The notes under the pieces are model-generated. The model was not told the DNA's origin. It worked only from the letters and a program-made list of their open reading frames with translations, and made no database searches. This document shows, in pieces, positions 54,901-64,000 of a stretch of 64,000 nucleotides of DNA; positions within the stretch are counted from its first letter, which is position 1, and the number at the start of each line of letters is the position of its first letter. Position numbers and translations under genes: made by a program. The DNA is from Patella vulgata (Eukaryota; Mollusca; Gastropoda; Patellidae), in the NCBI RefSeq assembly GCF_932274485.2, contig NC_065883.2, positions 47,524,539 to 47,588,538 of the forward strand. The letters run 5' to 3'.

Positions 54901-56210
54901 CTTCATTAGCCCAGTTCCAAGCAGAACAGTAGGACGTTAAAACCCCATTTCATTTCTTTTCATTTCTTGAAACTAGTTGGGAAGCCCCCCGGTCCCTACC
55001 CCATGCCCCCGGCTCCTTCAGCTATGGCTACGAGCATGATTTGCTACTAATTATCTTAGCCCGCTGCCACCGCTGCTTAATATTGAGCGACTTGTTTATT
55101 CGACTGAATTATTCGACTGGATTATTCGACTGAACTATTCGACTGAAGTATTCGACTGAACTTTTCGACTGAATTATTCGACTGGTTTATTCGACTGGAT
55201 TATTCGACTGAACTAACTGACTGATTTTATCGACTGGATGAGGCCACATGAAAATGTCAAATACCACATCCCGACACCCCCCCCCCCCGCCGCCCCACCC
55301 CATCCCCTTTCTTCGTTCATATCATATATAGGGACTCTATTCTTTTCGAGGCGGACAAGGACAGCTGTCTAGTCTTTCGGGTGGGACGAAAAACCGAGGT
55401 CCCGTGTATACATTGGCGTGGACGTAAAAGATCCCTTGACAGATGGAATTCGATATAAGAGTATGCCGTAGTGCCGCTGTCCGGGCAAAATTTCCCTAAT
55501 CGCATAGTGTATGGCGTATGCCCGTATTCATAAGCCCAGTTCCAAGCAGAACAGTAGGACGTTAAAACCCCATTTCATTTCTTTTCATTTCTTGAAACTA
55601 GTTGGGAAGCCCCCCGGTCCCTACCCCATGCCCCCGGCTCCTTCAGCTATGGCTACGAGCATGATTTGCTACTAATTATCTTAGCCCGCTGCCACCGCTG
55701 CTTAATATTGAGCGACTTGTTTATTCGACTTGTTTATTCGACTGAATTATTCGACTGAACTTTTCGACTGAATTATTCGACTGGTTTATTCGACTGGATT
55801 ATTCGACTGAACTAACTGAATGATTTTATCGACTGGACGAGGCCACATGAAAATGTCAAATACCTCACACACACCCCGGCCCCATCGCATCCCCTTTCTA
55901 CGTTCATATCATATATAGGGACTCTATTCTTTTCGAGGCGGACAAGGACAGCTGTCTAGTCTTTCGGATGGGACGAAAAACCGAGGTCCCGTGTATACAT
56001 TGGCGTGGACGTAAAAGATCCCTTGACAGATGGAATTCGATATAAGAGTAGGCCGTAGTGCCGCTGTCCGGGCAAAATTTCCCTCATAGCACAGTGTATG
56101 GCGTAGGCCCGTCTTCATTAGCAAATCATGCTCGTAGCCATAACTGAAGGATCCGGGGGCATTGGGTAGGGGCCGGGGGGCTTCCCAACTAGTTTCAAGT
56201 CTTAAGTGAT
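51947..56210 (-). repeat. ~600-bp tandem units, reverse arm of a large palindrome
   Basis: The same unit as the forward arm, in reverse orientation. AACAGTAGGACGTTAAAACC falls at about 52019, 52605, 53204, 53790, 54367, 54925 and 55547. Units vary in the number of TTCGACTGAA words and in the length of the C-run. The last unit is cut at about 56210. Predicted small open frames are parts of the SINE-B segment. Confidence 0.88.
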
Positions 56211-56545
56211 ACATGTACTTTAGATACTAGTATTTTCGCTCCCACACACAGGGCCCCTCCCATTCCACCAACACCCCGTTTCTATGGTCATATATAGGGA
56301 CTATTCTTTTCGAGGTGGGGGCCGACAATATTAGTATCTACTTAAGTACAATTATCTCCTGCGACGGGTGAGGACCAAACCCCGCCCAAGCCCTCGGCTC
56401 CTACAGCTATGGCAACGAACATTGAGCTACTCAATGGGCTGTTTTTCCGACTGGTTTCATCGACTGAAGTATTTGACTGATTTTATCGACTGAGATATGT
56501 GTGGGATTTTATCGTCTGGACGAGGCCACGTTAAAATGTCAGATT
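56211..56545 (-). repeat. Diverged extra unit of the 600-bp repeat
   Basis: TATATAGGGACTATTCTTTT, then CGAGGTGGGGGCCG, CCCTCGGCTCCTACAGCTAT and ATCGTCTGGACGAGGCCACG correspond to the reverse unit, but without its SINE-B part and much more diverged. Confidence 0.65.
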
Positions 56546-56780
56546 TATGTAAGATGAATCATTACTTGGAGAGACCTAGGAAACCTATATACTACATGTA
56601 ATTGGGGATCCGATTTATAGGAAGTTATAAGTTGTTTAATTGTTGCTGTTATGTAGGCACTATTTGCTCCTGAAATAAAGTGTTGAAGATCCAGTCCAAG
56701 AATCTGTATTCATTTCTGATCCTAACAGAACACACGTCGAAGAGCTACATTCCCTGCTAGTCAAATTGTACATAATATAT
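56546..56780 (+). mobile_element. LTR-like repeat, copy 1 (3' portion)
   Basis: GATTTATAGGAAGTTATAAG, TTTGCTCCTGAAATAAAGTG, TTGAAGATCCAGTCC and ACATTCCCTG match copies 2 and 3. An AATAAA signal lies inside. The gag-like segment follows directly. It is a fossil. Confidence 0.6.
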
Positions 56781-56793
56781 TGAAGAAGAAGGC

Positions 56794-57340
56794 ATGGATA
56801 TCAACTTTATTCTTCCTTCAGCAGCAGTAGCAGCAATAAGAAATCTTGATCAACTATCAGTGTCTTGGAGTCTCAAACAGGGGTTTAAATGGGCTTTAAA
56901 AGGGACTTCTCAGAAAATTAATTACCCAGTCCGGAAAAGAAATATCTTTCTTTTGTCCAAATACAAAGGGATAGACAGCGACAGCTGGAATTTTTTGCAA
57001 AGGGTGCCCAAAAAGTACAGGTTTCTGTGACCTCCAGTAAAAAGGATGCGGGTGTTCAAAATGTTCTGGATACTAACGATGTATCTTTTTTTAATAACCT
57101 TGTGTTAATGGTGTCATCCTGCCAATTGCCATGATAAAGGTTGCAGCCATGCGAGATGTTTCAAGTTTTAGTGCCAAATGCACCAGCCGTCAAGACTCAA
57201 GATCACAGATTTAGACATGTTAGGCCTTACAGCAGGAATCCTTTGTACAGGAATAGAAATTATTATCGTGAAAATAGTTATAGATTATGTTATTTTGAAT
57301 AATGGAAAAATAAGGATTTTGATTGTATTAATGATTAAAA
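56794..57340 (+). pseudogene. gag-like scrap of an LTR-type element
   Basis: Coding-like stretches include NLDQLSVSWSLKQGFKWALK, KINYPVRKRN, AKGAQKVQVSVTSSKKDAG and a basic C-terminal part with RPYSRNPLYRNRNYYRENSY. The layout (a helical region, then a basic Arg/Tyr/Asn tail) is like gag-type proteins of retroelements. It lies between LTR-like copies 1 and 2. The identification is tentative and the segment is broken. Confidence 0.35.
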
Positions 57341-57469
57341 CATGGGGTCATGTTTTTGTTTGAAATAATTTTAAGGTGGATACACATGACTAATGTATAG
57401 GTCATATGTTATTTAATTATTGTTTAATTCTATTTTTAATTTCAAATCTATATTTTAACATTCATTAAT

Positions 57470-57895
57470 GCTTGGTTAGTCATTAGAAGCAGACAACAAT
57501 TAATTTGTCACTCCATATAAATTATGACAGGCTGGCAACTAGAGTGTTTGATCTCTTCAGTTTCTTTAACTATTGTTTTAAATGGCTTAAGACTTAATTC
57601 TTCAATAATTATATGCTTATTTCAACACTTTCATAGTAACTAATTTATATAAAAAGACAAGTGTATGTAGGATGAATTATACAGTAGTTGGAGAGACCAA
57701 CTTAGTTGCAGGACTGATTTATAGGAAGTTATAAGTTGTTTACTTGTTGCTGTTATTTATTTGCTCCTGAAATAAAGTGTTGAAGATCTATTCAAAGAAT
57801 CTGTAGTCATTTCCAATACTTAGAGAACACACTCCACGCGATACATTCCCTGAAAGTCGAACTATGTTATGAGCATGAAAGGGCTACTTAATAAT
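57470..57895 (+). mobile_element. LTR-like repeat, copy 2
   Basis: From TTGGTTAGTCATTAGAAGCA to ACATTCCCTGAAAGTCGAAC it aligns with copy 3. TATATAAAAAGACAAG resembles a TATA box and CTGAAATAAAGTG a poly(A) signal about 130 bp later, the layout of an LTR. A SINE-B copy adjoins. Confidence 0.6.
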
Positions 57896-57896
57896 A

Positions 57897-58255
57897 TGAA
57901 ATGAAATGGGAGTTTAACGTCCTACTGTTGGGCTAATGAAGACGGGCATACGCCATACAGTGTGCCATGAGGGAAATTTTGTCTGGACAGTGCACTACAG
58001 CCTACTCTTATATCGAATTCCACCTGTCAAGGAATCTTTTACGTTTATTCCAATGTGTACACAGGACCTCGTTTTGTCATCCCATCCGAATGACTACACA
58101 GCTAACCTTGTCAGGCCCTCTGTCCTGCATCACTGACAAAGGGGAATCACACCGGACAATCTGGATGAACTCTTTCGGGCAATGCAGGGATCGAACACCT
58201 ACATGTAACCTCCAGACTAGCGAGCCGGCGTCTTACCCACTTAATCACTCCCGCT
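57897..58255 (-). mobile_element. SINE family B copy
   Basis: On the minus strand the head is AAGTGGGTAAGACGCCGGCT, with GGTTACATGTAGGTGTTCGA at the B-box position. Next come CCCCTTTGTCAGTGATGCAG, GGTGGAATTCGATATAAGAG and the tail AGTAGGACGTTAAACTCCCA. Full length, moderately diverged. Confidence 0.82.
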
Positions 58256-58645
58256 ACATAATGAAGTGAAATGGGGTTTAACATCCTTCTGTTGTGCACC
58301 GACTAGGCTAATGAAGATGGGCATATGCCATACAGTGTGCTACAAGGGAAATTTTGCCCCGACAGTAGCGCTACAGCCTACTCTTATATATTGAATTCCA
58401 ACTGCCAAGGGATCTTTTACATGCACGCCAATGTGTACATGGGACCTTGGTTTTTCATGCCACCCGAAAGACTAGACAGCTGTAGTTTTTGTCACACCCT
58501 CCGTCCTGCCCTACGGACAAGGGGAAACCACCTGGATAAAATCCTGAGGAACTGTCTCCGCCAATACCGAGAACGAACCCGCGACCTCCAGGCTAGCGAA
58601 CCAGCACCTTACTCACTTAGCCACTGTTGTTCCAGGCTACTTATT
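58256..58645 (-). mobile_element. SINE family B copy
   Basis: On the minus strand the head is GTGGCTAAGTGAGTAAGGTG (A-box-like) with GGTCGCGGGTTCGTTCTCGG (B-box-like), the clearest tRNA-like head in the window. The body and the tail GAAGGATGTTAAACCCCATT follow. It lies back to back with the previous copy, both in the same orientation. Confidence 0.85.
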
Positions 58646-58654
58646 GATCTTGGT

Positions 58655-59065
58655 TCACTTGGTTAGTCATTAGAAGCAGACAGCAATTAATTTGTCAGTC
58701 GATTTAAATAACTAAAGTGGGTGGTCTGTTAAGTTTCTTTTACTATTGTTTAAATGACTTAATCCTTCAATAATTATATGTTTTTGTCAATACTTTCATA
58801 GTAACTAATTTATATAAAAAGAAAAATGTATGTAAGATGAATTATAGTTGGAGAGACCAGCTGAGGGAACCTATGTACCAGTTGGAGGACCAATTTATAG
58901 GAAGATATAAGTTGTTTACTTGTTGCTGTTATTTATTTGCTCTTGAAATAAAGTGTTGAAGATCTATTCGAAAAATCTGTATTCATTTCCGATACTTAGA
59001 GAACACACTCGACCAGATACATTCCCTGAAAGTGGAACCGTGTTATGAGCATGAAAGGGCTACTC
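58655..59065 (+). mobile_element. LTR-like repeat, copy 3
   Basis: It aligns with copy 2 over about 410 bp at roughly 80-85% by eye. It has the same TATATAAAAAG box, GAAATAAAGTGTTGAAGATC signal and ATTCCCTGAAAGT end. It is followed by GTTATGAGCATGAAAGGGCT and a SINE-B copy, as copy 2 is, so the LTR-like repeat plus SINE was duplicated as a unit. Confidence 0.6.
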
Positions 59066-59067
59066 AA

Positions 59068-59325
59068 TGAAATAAAATGGGCTTTAACGTCCTACTGTTG
59101 TGCACCGACTGAGCTAATTAAGTCAGGCATATGCCATACAGGGGATCTTTTACATGCATGCCAATGTGTACATGGGACCTTGGTTTTTCATCCCATCCAA
59201 ACGACTGCCCCACTGACCGGGGGAAACCACCCGGAAAATCCTGAGGAACTTTTTCGGCCAATACCAGGAACAAACCTCCAGGCTAGCGAGCCAGTGTCTT
59301 ACTCACTTAGCCACCGTGGCTCCAG
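59068..59325 (-). mobile_element. SINE family B copy, shortened
   Basis: On the minus strand it has the head CCACGGTGGCTAAGTGAGTA, GGTTTCCCCCGGTCAGTGGG, GTACACATTGGCATGCATGT and the tail CAGTAGGACGTTAAAGCCCA. The middle body segment (GATATAAGAGTAGGCC region) is missing. Confidence 0.8.
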
Positions 59326-59379
59326 GCTACTTATTGTTATCTTAGTTCACTCCAATTAGTGATTCATAAAGTATGGTCC

Positions 59380-60530
59380 TCCACCATCAAGTCAAGCGAC
59401 TGCTTTTTTTCGACTGAAATATACACTGAAATATTCGACTTGACAAGGTCACAAAAAAAACCCTGACTCGTCCAATACCCCCAGCCCCTGACTACAGGCC
59501 TATGTAGGATTCTATTCACTTAGATGACGGACCAAAAACATTACTCTCCGTTTAGTACATGTATCAACTAAATACCTAGATCATAAGACTTTTGCCCGAA
59601 AAATCTGACTTTAAAGTAGTTGGGAGGGGCGGGGGGTGAAGCCCCTGGCTACGACCATGATTGGGCTATTCTATATTACCTTAGCTCACTGCCACCGGTA
59701 CTTAATATTGACCGACTGGTTTTATCGACTGGGATATTTGACTGTTTTTTCGCCAGGATTATTCAACTGGTTTTGTTGAATAGATTATTTGACTGTTTTT
59801 TTTCAACTGGATTATTTGACTGGTTTTGTTGACTGAATTATTCGACTGGTTCTGTCAACTGAATTATTTGACTGATTTTATTGTCGAAAAAAGTCAAATA
59901 TCCCAGTCAATAAAACTATTTTATTGTGGCCTCATCCAGACGATAAAGCCAGTCAAATATCTCAGTCAATAAAACGAGTCAAATAATTCAGTCGATAAAA
60001 CCAGTCCGATAAAATAAGTCGAATATCTCAGTCGATAAAATAAGTCAAATACCTCAGTCGATAAAACCATGGACCTTATAATACCATGATAAAACCAGTC
60101 GAATATCACAGTCAATAAAACAAGTCGAATATCTCAGTCAATAAAACTAGACGAATATCACTGTCGATAAATCCACATCCCAGATCAAGTTGGGTCTTCA
60201 TACCAGATCAAGTTGACAAAATGTGCTTTTGACAGTTATATGATGAGAAGTTAAAAACAGCCCTTCAATAATAAGCAGGAATTGCAGTGAACTAAGATAA
60301 TACCGAGTAATTCAGTCATACCCATAGCCATAGCTGTAAAAGAGCCGGGGGCTTGCACCTCCCTCCCCTGCCAAATAGTTTCAAGTTCAATTTATGGGGC
60401 AAAAGTAGTCTGATAAATACGTATTTGGGCCGGGGATAGCCGAAAAAACAGTCAAATAATCCGGTCGAAAAAAAAATCAAGCAGATAATTCAGTCGAATA
60501 ATCCAGTCGAATAATCCAGTCGCTCAATAT
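59380..60530. repeat. Diverged CAGTCGAATA-type microsatellite arranged as a palindrome
   Basis: From about 59600 to 59885 the text is in the reverse sense (TTATTCGACTGGTT, TTATTTGACTG). From about 59890 to 60190 it is in the forward sense (AGTCGAATATCTCAGTCGAT, CAGTCAATAAAAC). The outer flanks also match in opposite sense: GCCCCTGGCTACGACCATGA on the left and CCATAGCCATAGCTGTAAAA on the right. It appears to be an older inverted pair of the 600-bp unit lacking its SINE part. Confidence 0.65.
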
Positions 60531-61232
60531 GACGAGGAAAAACGTAAAGCTTGACTTTATTAAGCAGTGGTGGCAGTAACTAAGATAACAACATGTAGCC
60601 TACTCCTCTATAAATCCCTCCACACGGTTGTTTTTATTCCGAAGCGACTAGATACTATGCTGTCATCAGTTTTATGCATCGGACACAGATTTAATTCAAG
60701 TTGTTTATATTAGTACGGCCATTGTTTTCAGTTGATGACGTCAGTCGTTGACCCTTAACCCTAGATGACGACCTTACTCGCAAAGAGAGGTCAACACGTT
60801 GTTTAGGGGATTGCTATTGGAAGGAAAATCTCAATAAAGTTGTGACTTCAACTGTCAGATTTGAACTTGGGGGAAAATAATCAAAATAGACAAAAAACGA
60901 TGTAATCATATTTGAGTTAGTGCGTTTTTTATTTCAGTCAAACAAACTATTCCCAAATTTTAGCCCAACCATCGACCGAGTTTGTTGACTGGAAATTCTA
61001 GTGGTACTTAGGGGTAATTGTACCGTCTAATGAATTGTGTCTGGGTAGTTCGAGAAAAAAATGTCACACGGAGAATTCAGTTTTGTTTATAAAATTTTAT
61101 TCAATATTTTACACACGTTGAAAGTGTTCAGAAAGCTTTCTAGTCTTCAAATGTGGATTATCCTTCTGTCAATATCTAGAAGTGAAAACGACCCACGTGT
61201 GAGTGGACTTGGATATCAGAGTAGATCAATAA
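60531..61232. other. Unassigned sequence
   Basis: No gene or recognised repeat was seen before the BEL copy begins. Confidence 0.4.
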
Positions 61233-64000
61233 CGTAACGAAAAATAACAATTAAAATGATTGGGGCCTTGGAAGACACTGTTAAGAATTGGATTCAGACA
61301 TAAGACCTAACTAAATGTCTACATCACATTCACAAACTGTCACAAGTACTTGTGGCAGTGCTAAAAAAATCTAAGAATAGTAAGAATGGAATCTAATCAT
61401 ATTTGTTATGAACTAAAGTAATATCTTGTTTTATGTTGAAACTGAAAAACTGCTAATCAATTTTTAAATTTGCTAATCAAATTTGGCAAAATTGGAATTT
61501 TTGATTAGCAGTGCTGCTAATCAACTGTGAAAAATTACCGACAGCCCTGCACACCCTACAGTTTTGCATGACTCTAGTAGGGACCGTGTGAATCGTGAAA
61601 CTGATAATCGAGATAGTCGTCGTGACACTCAACAAAGTTATCGTGGTAGGACTGAAAAATCAAAATGTGAAAGTAGCCAGCAAGTAACTTCTGGTTGTGT
61701 GAAATATACCTTTAATGACTGTGCAGACGTTATTGGTACTAATAATCCTTTAATGGCGATCGTGGCTGTTCGTGTGAAACCAAAATGCAGTGACTAGAGT
61801 ATTTCCACTTATGCATTTGTAGACAATGGAAGTGGAGCAGTGTTCATTGATGAAGACTTAGTGCATTCCTTAAAGTTGCGCTATAGAGAAACTCTTATTA
61901 ATTTGAAAACCTTGAATTCTGACGAATTATGGGACACTAAATTTCTTACAGATATCATACAAATTAGTGGTGTTGACAGTGAAAACTTTCTAGACTTGCC
62001 TCCTGCGTATGTAAAAGACTCGATGCCAGTCTCATTATGTGATACCCCAGAGCAAGAAGATTTAAATAAATGGTATCATCTAAAGGACATTACAATCCCA
62101 ACATTCACTGGCCATTGAATTCCAAAGGTAACCATGATGATTGGAATTAATGTTCCAGCTGCTACTACGCCCCTTGAAATCATAACAGGAAACATTGGTG
62201 AACCTTAGGCAATTAAGTCACCTATAGGATGGTTGTGTTATGGATTACCTGGAAAATTAAATAAACCTTCTAAAGTAGGTGTTAATTTCTGTGCAGTAGA
62301 TAATAATTTAGAAGACCAAGTTCATAGATATTTCAATTTAGAATTTGGAGAAAGACTTAGTGATGAAAAACAGCACTTGTCATTAGAAGACAAGAGATTT
62401 CTTAGAATAATGAACGATTCAATAACTCTAAAAGATGAACGATTCAATAACTCTAAAAGATAACCATTATGAAACAGAATTGCCTTTCAGAGATCGAACA
62501 GTGAATATGCCAAATAATAAATTGCAGGCCGAATTGTTTGCATATAAGCTAAGAAAACGTTTGCTTAGTAATCCTGTGCTGAATAATAATTATTCAGGTT
62601 TTATGAACTATTTAGTTGAGAAAAACTATGCTGAAAAAATCCAAGATCATGAAATTGGTAGGAATGATGGACGTGTTTGGTTTATTCCCCATCACAGCGT
62701 TATTCATCCGAAAAAACCTGAATAAATTAGGATTGTTTTCAATTGTCCTCTTGAGTTTAATAACCATTCATTAAATGAACAATTATTACCAGGTCCTGAT
62801 CTGACTAATAGACTTCTAGGTGTTTTGTTAAGGTGGAGACAGCATCAGATATGTTTCATGGCAAACATCCAAGAGATGTTTTATCAGTGTCGAGTTGTAA
62901 AATATGATTGCGATATGATGAGATTTTTGTGGTGGCCAGAAGGACAACTAGACAAACCACTGTGTGAATACAGAATGTTAGTACATTTATTTGGTGCTAG
63001 TAGTTTACCTAGTTGCTCAAACTTTGCCTTAAAACAAGTAGCCTGTGATAATAAGAACAAGTGTAGCCCAGAAGTTATAAATGCAATTAATAATAACTTT
63101 TACGTAGACGATTTTCTAAAATCTATGCCTAATGAAAATGATGCTATTAAGTTAGTCAAAGAAATATGTGTAATTCTTAAATTAGGTGGTTTTAATCTCA
63201 CCAAATGGTTAAGTAATAGCAGACAATTACTTAGTACTATTCCAGAGAAAGATAGAGTAGAGGAAGTGAAAAAATTAGACTTTGAAACAGATAATTTACC
63301 AATTAAAAGGGCACCCAGTGTTCAGTGGTCTGTAGTTAAAGACCGTTTGGAATTTGATATAAACATTGTTAATCCTAAGGCTACCCGTCGCAATATACTC
63401 TCTGCGATGAGTTCCGTGTATGACCCTTGTGGTTTTGTTGCTCCATACGTGTTAAAAGCAAAAATGATTTTGCAAGAACTATGTCGTGCCAAATTGTCGT
63501 GGGATGAGACTATTCCCGAGACACATAAACTTGAGTGGGAAAAATGGTTAATAGATTTACCTAATTTATCCAAGGTCAAAGTAAACCGTTGTTTGGTGCC
63601 AAATAATTTTGGTAAGGTCGTGAATACCGATCTCCATCATTTTGGGGACGCGTGCCAAACAGGGTATGGAACAGTTACATATGTAGGCCTACGATTTGTG
63701 AACAGTGAAGGTGACATTCATGTGGCATTTGTTCTTGGAAGGTCAAGAGTTGCTCCTATTAGACCACATACTATAGTAAAGTTAGAACTTTCAGCTGCAA
63801 CATGTTTAGTTAGAATAAACACTATGTTACTAAGAGAACTTTCAATTCCAGTGAATTCCATTTATTTTTGGACAGATAGCCAAACAATCATTAAGTATAT
63901 TAGAAATGACAAAATGAGACATCAGATTTTTGTGTCGAACAGGTTAGCTATTATTCATGATGGCTCTGATGTTAGTCAGTGGCATTATGTACCTTCGAAA
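61233..64000 (+). mobile_element. BEL/Pao fossil copy C, running off the window
   Basis: Parts in order are a gag C-terminal-like stretch near 61565, protease region (AFVDNGSGAVFIDEDLVHSL near 61815), linker, RT (WRQHQICFMANIQEMFYQCR near 62840, NNFYVDDFLKSMPNE near 63095), MSSVYDPCGFVAPYVLKAKM and the RNase H start (YFWTDSQTIIKYIRN near 63865). It is nearly identical to copy A in opposite orientation. It is broken; what lies beyond 64000 is unseen. Confidence 0.9.

Noticed and set aside
52393-55505. Family of small conserved proteins (62-64 residues) in the 600-bp units
   Set aside because: They are translations of the SINE-B segment in repeated units. Similar frames appear in isolated SINE-B copies.
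49376-56210. Palindrome as a pure assembly foldback
   Set aside because: The two arms differ in unit number, G-run length and microsatellite composition, which a mirrored read would not give. It still needs read support.

Overview
The window is from an animal genome and is almost entirely repeats. A marine invertebrate, most likely a mollusc, fits best. The evidence is a glutaredoxin-5 exon entered through an intron acceptor, plus Ty3/gypsy, BEL/Pao, Penelope, hAT, Tc1 and tRNA-SINE families, and 'pearl'-like elements carrying ~150-bp internal tandem arrays of the sort described from bivalves. The mollusc assignment is inference. No bacterial gene, operon, rRNA gene or CRISPR array was seen. 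Only one host coding exon can be supported.

Layout. 1-480: a ~190-bp tandem repeat. 460-4560 (-): Ty3/gypsy fossil with gag, a MYND-type zinc finger, protease and RT-RNase H, next to an LTR-like block. 5987-13356 (+): BEL/Pao fossil, holding a hAT element (7136-8446, 8-bp target duplication) and a SINE (11514-11790, 13-bp target duplication). 13531-15574, 20935-24484 and 43828-45876: three large copies of a non-autonomous element with subterminal inverted repeats, ~150-bp internal arrays and a 3' hairpin. One of these copies has a second copy nested in it. 17240-18555 (-): Penelope-like remnant split by a SINE. 19414-19571 (+): last coding exon of GLRX5. 25.4-30.8 kb: minisatellites, a related element family with a longer period, and a mariner-type transposase scrap.

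30.8-35.4 kb and 48.0-48.5 kb (-) are two collinear parts of one BEL/Pao copy, separated by 12.6 kb. A near-identical uninterrupted copy starts at 61.2 kb (+) and runs off the window. The 12.6-kb block is bounded at both ends by arrays rich in AACGTTG. It contains a 690-bp cluster of about two dozen GGTCA/TGACC motifs, a Tc1 element with 26-bp terminal inverted repeats, two SINEs and the third pearl-like element.

49.4-56.2 kb is a large imperfect palindrome of ~600-bp units, about four forward and seven reverse. Each unit contains a SINE-derived segment and a CAGTCGAATAA-type microsatellite. 56.5-59.3 kb has three LTR-like direct repeats around a gag-like scrap and several SINEs.

Nearly all coordinates of repeat edges come from reading the sequence by eye and may be off by a few bases. 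Family names of diverged repeats are inference unless terminal repeats or catalytic motifs are cited.
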